64,000 bases of DNA from Symsagittifera roscoffensis (Eukaryota; Xenacoelomorpha; Acoela; Convolutidae), in contig NC_087066.1 of NCBI RefSeq assembly GCF_963678635.1, positions 43,759,624-43,823,623 of the forward strand. The letters run 5' to 3'. Below, one piece after another: positions 51,309-63,330 of the stretch (its first letter is position 1; each line of letters begins with the position of its first letter). The notes below the pieces were generated by a model. That model was not told the origin of the DNA. It saw nothing but the letters and a program-made list of their open reading frames with translations, and did no database searches. A program made the position numbers and the translations under genes.

Positions 51309-52007
51309 GTGCAACAGAAACAATTGGCAGCAACAACTAGACTGGCAGTACCGAAGGGCCCTCAACAAGGAAAATTCCGTGCAATCGCTCCCAGTGTGAT
51401 TAGATCCAGCACCCCAATTCGAACACCCAGACACGCAATTCCAGTTGTGGACTTAACAAAATCGTCCTCCAGCTCTGGAGGCGTCTTCAATCCTCCGGTG
51501 GCGACAACATCGCCGGTCGCCCAACCTTCATGCTTGATAGCCATTCCTATCTCCGTCAAACTCGATAAAAGGTCAGATAAGACCAGGAGGGTAACGATAC
51601 AACCAGGCGCGGAAGTAGTGTCGGACGCAGCCGGATTAAAGCCGGTTTCATCAGAATACGACCAAGTGACAGAGTCTAACGTCACACCTCAGTCCTGCCC
51701 CTTGACGGTCGTTAAACAAACCCCAGAATTCAGCCCTACCAAGACGCCGACCTCACCGCAGAAGATAACTCCTGAGGCTATAGCAGATCAAGATGGGAAC
51801 GAGTCTTCCTCCTCGAGAACCTCAGGTCGCAGTAAAAGACAGAGACAATTTTATGGCAGTCCCATACGTCATGAGGTCAAAGAAGTTTCGGAAGCACCAA
51901 TGCCAGGCTTTTCGGGCGGGCTGATGGTTCCGGTGTCGCCTGCAGAGTTATCTTTGTCGCCATCACCAAGAAGACGAAGGAAAGTCTTTAAAAAGAACAA
52001 AATATAG
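51309..52007 (+). pseudogene. Retroelement E, last frame: Ser/Pro-rich basic-tailed protein
   Basis: A frame of 232 codons, low-complexity Ser/Pro/Thr-rich, with a basic C-terminus (SPSPRRRRKVFKKNKI) that looks like a nuclear-localisation or nucleic-acid-binding tail. A stop just upstream (51,307) separates it from an in-phase Ser-rich stretch (SSSSSSDEF), so the Met is probably internal. No domain is recognised. Confidence 0.5.
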
Positions 52008-52100
52008 CCTCAAAAGTAGGAGACCCAGCTAAAACAAACTAAACTCATACATAAACTCAATTTTTTTTTATCAGAATTTCTGCTGATAGGAAATTTTTGA

Positions 52101-52109
52101 AGGGGGGAG
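52101..52109 (+). other. Polypurine tract of retroelement E
   Basis: AGGGGGGAG lies immediately before the LTR start TGTGGTACGG, a standard arrangement. Confidence 0.75.
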
Positions 52110-52376
52110 TGTGGTACGGCGGGTGTGCCTCCCATTATGTAACGTAACGCATTGTGTATTGAAATGATGATAGAGGTCATAATGGTAGCTTGAGTGAGTT
52201 GATGTTATTATGTCAAGGCCGGTACTTGCCGACTGAGTCAATGTTTTATGATGAATGAAAATCACTCTCTCGTTATCTGGTGAACGATACAGATATCTCA
52301 ACATTCTCTATTCTAACAATTCATATTTTATTACAATTACTTTTGTAACTACGAGTCTGTCGGTTGACATTCCACA
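52110..52376 (+). repeat. 3' LTR of retroelement E
   Basis: A 267-bp segment from TGTGGTACGG to GACATTCCACA with a 5-bp terminal inverted repeat. It is preceded by a purine tract. There is only one copy in the window, so the right boundary rests on the inverted end alone. Confidence 0.75.
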
Positions 52377-53353
52377 ACTTGGTACAAAAATACCATAGGC
52401 CTACCCGTTGAATTAGTTCTTTATAGTTTGCATCAATTCTTTACTAGGTACCATATAGCCCGGGTGGGGGAGGGGTAACTGAATGGATCTTACAACAATT
52501 TATTGCTGAAATTTAAAATCAAATCTAGTAATCGATATATTCGATTCAGCGGTCAATAAACCTGAAAAACATTATCAAGCTCATTTAATAAGGAATCCAG
52601 TAAAGTTTATATCCATAACTGGGCTATCATTTGACTTTTTCTATTTGGTGCCGTTTTTAGCAAAATGAGATTTGAATTCCCCTGTGGAGGTACTAGCAAA
52701 CTAGTATTCATTTTTTTGATTTTGCTCTATTTGAATATATTTTTACATAAGCCCGCAGGAGACTGGAGCGCTCAAGTTTATACTTAATTTGGAATTAAAG
52801 AAGTTAGACTAAACTGAGACCAAATTGCCACATGTTTTCAGATATTTATGAAATAAAGAGGGTAAATCAAATTTATAATATCAAATTCAACAGGGTTAAT
52901 CAAATTTAAGAGACTATATCAAACAATATCTTCGATGTTTCAATATACAGTTTTTACTCGTTAACGACAAAAAATTGCTCCATTTCTATGTTTCGATACA
53001 AAGTGTTGCGATTTGTGTTTCGATTTGGGGCTGAATGAAATAGATAAAATAGCATAAACTTTGCTAGCTTTATTTAGGTATTATCGTGGGCTTTTTGCCG
53101 ATTCTGGAAGAGCAATAAGTATCGTGGTTCTGAAAGAGCTATGGATGAAATTTTCGGCATGGCCACTTAGTGGCAGTGGCAGATGCATGACTATTTATTC
53201 ATTTTCGCTTTTTTAACAAAAAACTGAATAATAGCTAAGTCAATGGTTTTGTTGTGCTCATTTCAAACCAAATTGCTGTATTATAGTATCATCAAAATCT
53301 GATTGGCTATTAATGTAATTGAACACCTTTTCAAAGGCCTCATTTTTATGCTA
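52377..53353. other. AT-rich stretch without recognisable features
   Basis: I see no coding frame, hairpin of note or repeat shared with the rest of the window. Confidence 0.4.
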
Positions 53354-54942
53354 TTTGTTCCGACTTTCGATAAGAAAGTAACGGAATATTTGTGCTCGGG
53401 GTGGGGTTTTTTTTTCTTCAGACAAATTTCGACTTTTTAACTAGCCATTTTTGACAAAAATTTTTTATATCATTCAAAAGGTATTGTTGTCCTGAGCTTA
53501 AATTTGAAAAAATATTTCACCTCTGATCATTTTTCGCAAAGTTATGAGGGTTTAAAGATTGCCATTTTGGCCATTTTGACCAATTTGGGACAATTAACGC
53601 GCAATATAATTCGCGCTATTAACGCGTAAGCGAGATTTAATCTGTCTTATAAATCGTTCTAAAATGGTTAAACGAAGCTTGTTTGCCATAATTGATTTGA
53701 TACAAGGAACGAGATCTATCTTTTTGTAATTTATATGGCGTGTGCGGGATGGTTTTCATAAAACATTTCAAATTTTAGAAAAAAAAAAATCATTTTTTTT
53801 TATGTGTAACTGCTGCTCAATAAACCTTAAAAGGCAGTCGGAACATTCAGGGCTTCGCCCTGATACGAGCAGTCTTGTTGTTCCGACTTTCGATACGAAA
53901 GTAACGGAATATTTGTGCTCGGGGTGGGTTTTTTTTTCTTCAGACAAATTTCGACTTTTTAACTAGCCATTTTTGACGAATCTTTTTTATATCATTCGAA
54001 AGGTATTGTTGTCCTGAGCTCAAATTTGAAAAGATACTTTACCTGTGATCATTTTTTGTAAAGTTACAGGGGTTTAAATATTGCAATTTTGGCCAATTTG
54101 GGACAATTAACGCGCGATATTTCGCGCTATTAACGCGTAGGCGGAGAGTTAATCCGTCTTAGAAATTGTTGCAAATTGGTCAAAAGAAGCTTATTTGCCA
54201 GAATTGGTTTGTTACAAGGAGCGAAATCTATCTTTTTGTACTTTATATGGCGTGTGGGGGGATGATTTTCATAAAAAATTTCAAATTTTAGAAAAAAAAA
54301 TTTCGTTTTTCTTATTTCATTGAATTTTTTAATGTTATTACTGCTCCATAAACCTTAAAAGGCAGTCGGAACATTCAGGGCTTCGCCCTGATACGAGCAG
54401 TCTTGTTGTTCCGACTTTCGATACGAAAGTAACGGAATATTTGTGCTCGGGGTGGGTTTTTTTTTTCTTCAGACAAATTTCGACTTTTTAACTAGCCATT
54501 TTTGACGGAATTTTTTTTATATCATTCGAAAGCTATTGTTGTCCTGAGCTCAAATTTGAAAAGATATTTCACCTGTGATCATTTTTTGTAAAGTTATGGT
54601 GGTTTAAAGATTGCCATTTTGGCCAATTTGGGACAATTAACGCGCGATATATTTCGCGCTATTAACGCGTAAGCGGAGATTTAATCCATCTTAAAATCGT
54701 TCCAAATTAGTCGAAAGAAGATTATTTGCCATAATTAATTTGTTAAAAGGAGCTAAATTATCTTTTTGTACTTTATATGGCGTGTGGGGGGATGATTTTC
54801 ATAGAAAATTTCAAATTTTAGAAAAAAAAAGTTTTCATTTTATTTTATTACACTTAATTTTTTGATGTTATTACTGCTCCATGAAACCCTAAAAGGCATT
54901 CGGAACATTCAGGGCTTCGCCCTGATACGAGCAGTCTTGTTT
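53354..54942 (+). repeat. Tandem array of an approximately 528-bp repeat, three units
   Basis: Units start at 53,354, 53,878 and 54,406 with TTGTTCCGACTTTCGAT and end in CAGGGCTTCGCCCTGATACGAGCAGTCTTG-type sequence (split here by its 6-bp hairpin CAGGGC/GCCCTG). Lengths are 524, 528 and about 536 bp. Each unit has GTTCCGACT near its start and AGTCGGAAC near its end, and a CpG-rich core with ATTAACGCG repeats. No conserved protein frame is present. Confidence 0.88.
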
Positions 54943-57468
54943 ATCTTTATGCTCAAATTACGGTCTCCATAAAATTAATCTTTAATGACAAAAAATTGCT
55001 TCAATTTCTGCATGATTAAATAATACTTGGTAGATTTGCTTAAAACCAAATTTCTCATATTGCCTGCACTAAAAAAATCCCGCCTCTGCAACAGATCGTT
55101 TTAAGGAATAAGCAATTTGTTTTTTTTTGCAAAAAAGGGCATTGTTTAAAAGAATAAAGAATAACCCTTTTCAGTGTTAAGTGGCCGCTATTATAGTCAT
55201 TTTCTGTATATCTTCAGCTGAGAAGACGAATGAAAAGATTTTCTAGACTGAATCAATAAGGAAATTGCAATCAATGCAATGTTTTGACCTCCCACTAGGG
55301 AGTTCATTTGTTCTTAACCCAAACCACCATCTTAACAAGACATTTCAAAAAAAACCCTCGCTGAATGCAAACTTAACTGAAAGTAGCGACTGCTCATTAA
55401 TCGGGCAAAACTCATATGAAAAATGTGAAGCAATGTGCTCAGAATAATTGGCGCGGTTATCAAAATTCAAGTACGCAATCATTCAAGTTTTTAAAACTTC
55501 AATAGCACTTCTTCTTTTAATCAAAAAAGAGAAATGAAATAATGGCTTGTCTTTCAAAACACAATAATGCTTAGCAGAAAAAAAAACAATGAAAACCGAT
55601 GATAAAATTGCACATGCTGTCGGGGGCGGATTTAGGTGGCACTATTTTAATCTTTGTTACTATTTTACGAAGATTTTTTGGCTACCAGAGCCTTCGCTAA
55701 TTCTGAATGCGCTTTTGAAACCAAAGTAAACTTGTTTTAAGGGGGAAAAAGGAACATAAAAACACACATTTTTTTCAAGCATTTCTAAAAAGTGCCAAAA
55801 ACGGAATTTTTGGCCTGTTTCTTCAAAAACTTGCCGGTGGCGCCAAAAACTTTGTGTAAAAAAGGTCTTAATAGTGTTTAGGGATACCTCAGAAAGTCAT
55901 TTTGGTCAAAAGATACTAAACTTTCGAAAGTATTTTCAAAATCAGCCGCCTCCAGATAATTGTAAATTCGCACCTGCATGTTCACCAAATGACATTTGAA
56001 ACACGGAATGGCAAACTTCCCGTGCCGATGTTTTGTAGAAAGGAAAATCAACCACCCAGATTGATAAATTTATTGATACTAGAAGTTTTGAGCTATTAAG
56101 ACCTCAATATACGGTATAATTTATATCGTGAATATATCGTATTATATGGTAAGTATTATATTTTCAAAGGGCGGATTAGATCGATTCATCGGGTAGGGCG
56201 ACTTGTCTTATTATTTTATATTTGATGCGCAAATGGCCTGTCTGCTCTACTGCTGCATAGTTTTCGAAACAATTGTTTCGACTAATTGCGCTTGCTTGAT
56301 TATATACATGAATCTCTTAGAAAAATATTCAATTTCTATTTTGAAACAAGGAGAGCGGGTTGCTGTGCAAGTAGCTCAGAGGGTTACGACCACAAAAATA
56401 CAAAAAATAGGCAGTTTCTTTTTTCGAGTAGGCCATTAGACATAAGTCATAAATTCACGCAAAATCAATAATAATACAAATACTAATTTAGATATATTCG
56501 AAATCAGTTTTCCTCGCAGCAAACCGATTGGAAAAATGGAAAAAAAAATCTTTACAAAAAAAACTTCGATTTAATTTGTTTTGTCGAAGTTGCTAAAATA
56601 AACTTCAAAAAAGCCTTTTACTGGAAAAAAAATTATAACGACTCAATTTGGATGATAAAAAGACCAATTCAAGCCTGTTATAAGACCTGCACGCTCGTTT
56701 CACTCGCTCGATTTTAGACTAAAATTCAATAATTTCAAATCGACTTTTCTCGACACTGGGATTATTTTTTGCATAAATCTAACATTCGTTTGAACCACAA
56801 CTAAAACTGCTTTAAAAATGACATATGTTCCAAAATCACCGCATGAGTTTTTATGTATAACGGGCCAAGATGGCGGGCAGTGATGGATTTTTTCGGTAAC
56901 CTAAGATTGACTGATTTCGTAGCTAGTGCCAATAAAGCACATAACCGAGTTTGTTGTTGCGATCATTAAAAACGAGGAGTAACTCTGTCTTTTGTATCAT
57001 TTTTTATTTTCGTTTTTTTTTCCACGGAAAATCAGGTACCACAAATAATTATCAGGCTACGTTTTTCAAAGCTATATATTTAGATGGGGAATAGTGACGT
57101 TAAACGTGGTTTAAACGCCTTCTGTTCCAAAATTATTCAAAGCTGATAATTTAAATTATGCTGAATATTTGATTGAAACGTCTTAGATTCCATTAAAAAC
57201 GTCGAAAAAAAAACAAATTGATAATTTAATGTTCTGAAAAATAAAAAAATGCTTGCGTCAATTCAAAACCCCCAATGTTTTGACACCAAAAACATTGAGT
57301 TTTGAAAGTTATCTTAGCAACTTTGACAAAACAAGAGGTCCAAAAACATCCTAAAAAGACTAAAACATCCTAAATTGATAAATTGCATAATTCTGAAACA
57401 AAATAGACTGCTCGCGTCTTTGCAAAACCCTCATCCCTGAGGTCCAAAAAAAATCATAATTATTTAAC
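54943..57468. other. AT-rich stretch, mostly featureless
   Basis: There is no gene. About 55,620-55,870 resembles 60,040-60,250 and more weakly 60,590-60,640 (shared around CTTGCCGGTGGCGCCAAAAA), a diverged dispersed repeat. Confidence 0.4.
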
Positions 57469-57993
57469 AAAACTGATCGTATCAGGGCAAAGCTCTGAAA
57501 GTTCGAGCGCCTTTTAAGGTCTATGGAGGAGTAATAACATGAAAAAATTAAATATAAAAAATAAAATGACTTTTTTTTTATAATTTGAGATTTTTTGTGG
57601 AACCATCCCCCCGCACACCATATGAAGTACACAGTGACAAATTTTCCTCCTGGTAACAAATCATTTGTGGCAAATAAGCTACCTTCAACCAATTTAGAAC
57701 AATTTCTAGGCGGATTAAATCTCCGCTTATGCGTTAATAGCGCCAAATGTATCGGGCGTTAATTGTCCCAAATTGGCCAAAATGGAAATCTTTAAGCCAC
57801 CATAACTTCACGAAATTGATCACAGGTAAAAAATCTTTTCAGTTTTGAGCTCAATCAAGACAATAATATCTTTTGAATGATGTAGAAAAACTTTTGTTCA
57901 AAATGGATAGTTAAAAAAGACGAAATTTGTCTGAAGAAAAAAAACACACCGAGCACAAATATCTCGTTACTTTTGTTACGAAAGTCGGAACAA
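57469..57993 (-). repeat. Inverted, diverged copy of the 528-bp repeat
   Basis: The complement of the tandem unit: it begins near ACTGATCGTATCAGGGC and ends in GTTACGAAAGTCGGAACAA. It is about as long as one unit, with many substitutions, so it is older than the tandem copies. Confidence 0.8.
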
Positions 57994-60900
57994 TAAGAAT
58001 CATTGAAAAACAATTAATTGTAAACATAATTAAAAAAGTTTGGAAAATCAAAATTGATAAAGTTTCAAGTTTTTTTCAAATGCATGCCTCAAATAACTTG
58101 CCTCATACCAAATAGCTAAATGGAAAAGCTTTTGAGCCCAATTGAATCGCCGCCCGAAAATAATAGAACCAAATAAATTGCGTTTCTTGTCCAATTTATT
58201 CATTGCAAGTTTTCAAACAGCTCTAAATTTACCAAACATAAACATGGGTGAAACATGTTTATATTTTGTGCTGAAGGCGTTAATATTTTTCAGATGTAAA
58301 ATTCCATATACACGAAATTGCACTTAAAAAAGCAAAAAGTAGTCAAAAAGTCCAAGGAAAAGCCAAACCCAGCACAAATCCTCTAGCTTTTTTAGAAAGT
58401 TGTAACAAAAAATAAGCAATTTATTTGAGCTCAGTTCATGTTAAGCTTGTATGACAAAAAAAAATTTTTCTCAGGTCCAATGGAATCAATTTATCACAAA
58501 TTGGTCCGTAAATGAAAAACGGGTGTTTCTAGGCACCCAAAAAAATGTGCACATTCAGACCAAAAGTGTAATAATTTCCTTGCAATATATTACTTAGCCT
58601 TATCTCGAGTTTATTTGTGCTACTTGGTTTTGCAGTGAAGAAAAACACGATTGAGTCCAATTTTCTTTAACCATTTTGTTGTCGGAACAGTTAGTTATCT
58701 TGAAATCGGTTATGTCACTAGCGCCCTAGAGAGAATTAGGAATTGACACTCTCAGCACAGAATCATGATCATCTTTAATAATGACATTCAGAGAAGCTTA
58801 CACTTTTAATAATATCAGGGGCAGAAAAGTTTTTTAGTTCTACAAAAGCAATATTGAAACAGGCAAAATCCTTTCGAAAATGTTGAACGTTTTGTAGATC
58901 AACTAAAGATAAGCTCAATTCGCTTATCAGTTTTCTGTTAAATCTGAACCGCAATATTAAAACAATTAGACCTAATCAGTTTTCAATGCGTGCAATTGGT
59001 ACAATCGTATCGCAAAACCAAGCTGCCTTGGAGTAAAAGGATCAGGAACAGTTGTTCATAATGAACTTTCTTCCAATCTACAATGATAAAATTATACAAA
59101 ACCGTAAGCTTTGTCAAACAATTCCAAGCATTTCAAAAACACATTTTTTGGCTAGAAAAATTGTCGGGTCAAAATTTGACAAAGGCAGAAAGTCCCACGG
59201 TATTCTTGATATTGGTCTGGGTCCAAAAAAACTCATTATGAATATAAAATATGACCAGTGTTCCTTGTTTCTTTCTGTAAAAGCAATTTTTTGCAATCGT
59301 TAAGCAGATTTAGACTTAACTTTAGTTATATGCGCAAATCAACTCTTCTTCGATGTTCACTCTAAATATGCCTGAAAAATAAAATTTTCTACGAATTCTC
59401 CCCTGGCACGCACAAAAAAGTTTCACAAAATTTCACTGCAACTCGAACTACAACAGAAAAAAAAACTCATTTTGACATATCACACAGCCAAAAAGTGAAG
59501 TTGTGGAACCTGGTTGCAAAAAAAACACAATTAAGCTCGAGCTTCTTTCCAATTTTGTATTCGGATCAGTTAGTAATCCTGCTGTCCATTATGTCTACAT
59601 TGGGTTTAGCGAAAATCTACTCTCTCACCGCGGTATTAGGATGCGCCACACTGACTTTTGAAATAAATATCAGATCTATGTACTTTTTACGATATGAGAG
59701 ATAGGAAAATTCTACTCATGCAAAACCAAGCTTGATCACAGCTGAAAACAGTTCGAATACGTTGAGCATTAACGAAAACATGGTTCGACCCGAGGTTGTG
59801 GTGCTCAGTAATCGCTTATCAATTTCAGTCTCTTCGAGATGAACTGAATCTCTTCGAGATGGACTTCCTTGCGTTCAGTTGGAATAAGCCGTGTCTCAAA
59901 ATGCACTAAGACAGTAGCAGATGTAAGGGGAGGTTTTTTTTAACTAACGCTCCTCCCTCCCCCCTCCCCCCTCCCCCACCCCCCTCCCCCTCAGGGTTTC
60001 TATCCCCTGACAACCCAAAGGGTCCGCCTTTGCCACTATTTTAAGACATCCATTTTTGGCTGACCGAATCTTTTTGTAAAGGCGCCTTTGACGCTAATGA
60101 ATACCAAATTTGAGGGGCCAGCGCGTGCCAATAAAAGGCAATTTTTTGTCAAAAATTTCCAAAAAGGGCCAAAAATACAATTTTGCAGACAGTTGTTTTT
60201 CTTGAACTTGCCTGCAGCGCAGAAAGTTTGGGTAAAATAGGGTCTCTGCTGTGATTTGGTAGAGCTCGGATAATCAATTTGATTGACCTAAAAAAGTCGA
60301 CAAAATTCTCGAGAGTTACTGAGATGTAGAAAAATCTGGAGCATTTTTATAAATCAAACTAAAATGGAATGTTTAAAAATAACAACAATTTTTGATCTTT
60401 TTTTTCAAGTTCAAACATTGTGAAAGCTATTACTGAACAAATTTTCGGTATAGAATCTGTGAAATTTCTAAACTACCAGTGTTCTTTATTGACATGCCAA
60501 GAAAAAAATTGAAGGGAACGCGCGCAAAAACTTTCGTTAATCAAAATGTTGACAATCTTGTATCATGCGTTTTAGAAACGATTTTGAAAAATTCGCCAGC
60601 GGCGCAGTTTTATATTGGAGAATTTTATTTGGTGTTTTAGGAGAGCTCAGAAAACCAGAGCCAGAGTCGTCCTAGATTCTGACTATCGTCAAAGTAGAGC
60701 AAATGAGGGTGGCATTTGGATTGATTTAGGGTCAACGATAAGCTGATTCATGCTTAAATTTGTACTTACGATAAATTAGTTGCGATTTGAAATAAGAAAC
60801 AACTTGCTAAAAACAGTTTCCCCGATAAAACCCGCACAAGGCGCCCATGGATCATAGTCGATTATATTGTCATAATATGATCGTTATCTATAAAATTACA

Positions 60901-61262
60901 AAAAAATGGGTTATAATCCATTAAAAACGAATAATAATCCTAATAAATTTTATGTTAATTTAATCCATAATAATCGATTATCATGATGGGTCGACAGGCG
61001 GTCGAATCCCTGAGGGTCGGCAGCGGGTCAAATCCCTGTTAAATCTGACAAGAAATATAAAAACAATTAGACCCAATCAGTTTTCAATGCGTGCAGTTGG
61101 TACCAATCGTATCGGAAATTGAAAAAAATGGGCTAAATTATAAAAGGGCTAGGAGCAGTTGTTTATAATAAACTTTTTTCTAAGCTACAAGGATATTATT
61201 ATACAAAAACGTAAGCTGACTTTGGGTCGGCAGGGTGTCTAATCCCTCAGAGGAAAAACGAA
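57994..61262. other. AT-rich stretch with several diverged dispersed repeats
   Basis: Pairs visible by eye are: 58,935-59,110 with 61,036-61,217 (direct; CTGTTAAATCTGA... to GTAAGCT); about 58,630-58,720 with 59,510-59,600; and 60,040-60,250 with 55,620-55,870. A pyrimidine tract of C-runs lies at 59,950-59,992. A short duplication of TCTCTTCGAGATG is at about 59,831-59,865. No gene is seen. Confidence 0.5.
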
Positions 61263-61703
61263 GCCTCTGCCAACCCTCCCCCCCCCCCCCACCCCCCTAA
61301 ATCCGCCCCTGTTATCATCCATTAAAAATGGATTATATTCTTGAAAATGTTTGTGCCAATATAACCCATTGTGATCTACTATAATCGATTATATTGGATT
61401 TTTTCGACAGGTTATTAGGAAATTTACAATTGTTTCCAAAATTAGCTCATTTCCTGTTCAGTGCAGTTGCTACGTATTACATTCCTGATGATACATTTTG
61501 TCTCTAGTTTTAAATTCATCCCAGCTTAACACTTCAATTTACTGTTTTTTACCACATCTGGGGGGGGGGGGGGTAAGGTTTGAATAGCGGGGGAACAACT
61601 TAATAGTGGAATGGGGGTGGTTGAATGATTAAACCCTCCTCAGTTTAACCCCCCCCCCCTGTTTAACCCCCCCCCCCCCCTCTCTCTCCTCCCAATTTTA
61701 CCG
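61263..61703. repeat. C- and G-homopolymer-rich stretch
   Basis: Runs of C at about 61,278-61,290 and 61,647-61,681 and of G at 61,561-61,573 occur with CCCAACCC-like filler. Such runs are prone to assembly error and can form quadruplexes. No gene is seen. Confidence 0.7.
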
Positions 61704-62639
61704 CAACCGCCATTTGCCACCCTTATAGTTGAACAGGGGGGATGTTTTATTATTAGAATTGGGGAGCGGGGTTAATGATTGAGACTCACCCAGTTTATCC
61801 CCCCTCTTTAGTTGCGGGTAGTAAAAAAACTGGAGGAGGTGACATTGAGGCATTTAGTAGAAAATATAGCCTACATTTTGCATTTGTTGCAAAATTTGCA
61901 AAGTTTCTGCAAACATAATCGAATTTAGTTCTAAAAACAAATTGATTTAAATTGATTTATAATCGATTATAACGGATTATCTTGGCAAAATATTCAATTT
62001 AAATGCCCAAAAAATGGACTACAATCTACCATAATGGGTTATAAGGGATTAAATTTTTTTAGATAATTGATTATAATGCAAGTACAATCGATTTCGGAAA
62101 CTGATTTTTACAACTTCAGTGGATTATAATGGGATATTTTGGTCTCGGGAATCCATTATAATCAATTATATCAACCGCTATTTGCCACCCTTAGAGTTGA
62201 ATAGGGGGGAAATTTTATCATTAGTATTGGGGGAGGGGGGTTAATGATTGAGACCCACCCAGTTTATCCCCCCCCCCCCTCTTTAGTTGGGGGTAGTAAA
62301 AAAAATTGGAGGAGGTGACGTTGAGGCGTTTAGTATCAGATATGGCCTAAATTTCGTATTTTTTTTTTGCAAAGTTTGCAAAATTTCTGCAAAAATAATC
62401 CAATTTATTTCTAAAAATAAAATCATTTATAATCGATTATAGCGAATTATCTTGGCAAAAATATTCGATTTCAATGTCCAAAACAATGGACTAAAATCAT
62501 TTAATGGATTAAAAGGAATTAAATTTTTTTAGATAATCGATTATAACCACAGTACAATCGATTTCGTGATCTGACTTTTACAACTTTAGTAGATTATAGT
62601 AGAATATTTTGGTCTCGGGAATCCATTATAATTAATTTG
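61704..62639 (+). repeat. Tandem duplication of a 468-bp unit
   Basis: Units begin CAACCGC(C/T)ATTTGCCACCC at 61,704 and 62,172. Each has a G-run, a C-run, the phrase GGTCTCGGGAATCCATTATA near its end, and multiple palindromic TAATCGATTATA-like motifs. Similar ATAATCGATTAT motifs occur upstream at 60,860-60,990. No coding frame is present. Confidence 0.85.
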
Positions 62640-63019
62640 AGTTCATGGGCGCTCGGTGCGGGATCGGTGGTTAAAGTTGGTTCTCAACTCAAGTATGAGA
62701 ACCATGTTACTCACGCATGTACACGCCTTCAATGTTTTTTCTTTCGCATGTTGAAAGAAGCTTGTTGTTTCTCGTAAAGCAAATGGTTCTTAAAAAAGCT
62801 CTCAGAAAAGTTAGATTTGGTCGAAAAAAAAACTAAGTTAAACTATGCAAAAAAATATGAAGAAGACTTTTTTGGGTTCCCTATGGATGTCAACTTTTCG
62901 AGAAGTGGGTCTCACGCCCATTCTGATTTTAGAAATTGTTTTTTACAGGAATTCGCTCCCCTCCGAGATTGAGAACTTTTCTCTTTGGAAAGTCCAAAGC
63001 CCTTTTTTTTAAAAAAAAA

Positions 63020-63024
63020 CTTAC
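63020..63024 (-). other. Splice donor of the GPCR exon
   Basis: The minus strand reads ...CTCATG/GTAAGT, a consensus eukaryotic donor. It gives a phase 0 intron directly after codon 102. Confidence 0.85.
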
Positions 63025-63330
63025 CATGAGATCAGCACATGCGAGTGAGACTATAAGATAGTTGGTCTTGCTTCTCAGATTATGAACTGTTTTCACCGCC
63101 AGAATTGTGATCACGTTTCCCAGAAGGGTTACTATGCTGATCACAAACAACACCATCGCCAGACTGATGTTGTAAATTTTGTCCGCCAACGAAAGTGTTT
63201 CGGAATCTGAGACATTTTCCGAATAAAATTGGGGGCTCGAACTTTGAAGCATATCAGAGTCGTAAAAAGTTGACGGTGCTTCTTGCTGCAAGGCAATGGA
63301 ATTTAAACTTGTCAAGTTCAAGAGTGACAT
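63025..63330 (-). CDS. Rhodopsin-family GPCR, first coding exon (partial gene)
   Basis: The exon has 102 codons from an ATG with A at -3 to a consensus GTAAGT donor. The extracellular N-terminus (1-50) has N-glycosylation sites at Asn5 (NLT), Asn39 (NVS) and Asn54 (NIS). TM1 spans about 53-80 with the class A GN motif (LLGNVITILAVK); intracellular loop 1 is HNLRSKTN; TM2 begins NYLIVSLACADLM with the conserved Asp (2.50). The style resembles amine and peptide receptors, but two helices cannot fix the ligand. Continuing past the donor gives a low-complexity readthrough that is intron. I could not find exon 2 (TM3, DRY) in the 10 kb to the left, so the intron is long or the gene is truncated. 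Confidence 0.85.

Larger units (their letters stand above)
50667..52376 (+). mobile_element. 3' end of an unrelated LTR retrotransposon (E), decayed
   Basis: Broken coding sequence on the plus strand is followed by a purine tract and an LTR with TGTGG/CCACA ends. It is unrelated in sequence to the giant element. No 5' LTR is found in the window; the gap precedes it. Confidence 0.75.

Noticed and set aside
56365-56440. tRNA-like A box (TAGCTCAGAGGG) suggesting a tRNA or tRNA-derived SINE.
   Set aside because: No acceptable B box or cloverleaf follows; only a loose TTCGAGTAG match at an uncertain distance.
57360-57746. 128-codon minus-strand frame.
   Set aside because: It lies across the inverted copy of the 528-bp repeat and has no counterpart frame in the three tandem units.
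62678-62705. Short hairpin GGTTCTCA/TGAGAACC resembling a tRNA arm.
   Set aside because: It is isolated, with no other tRNA arms around it.
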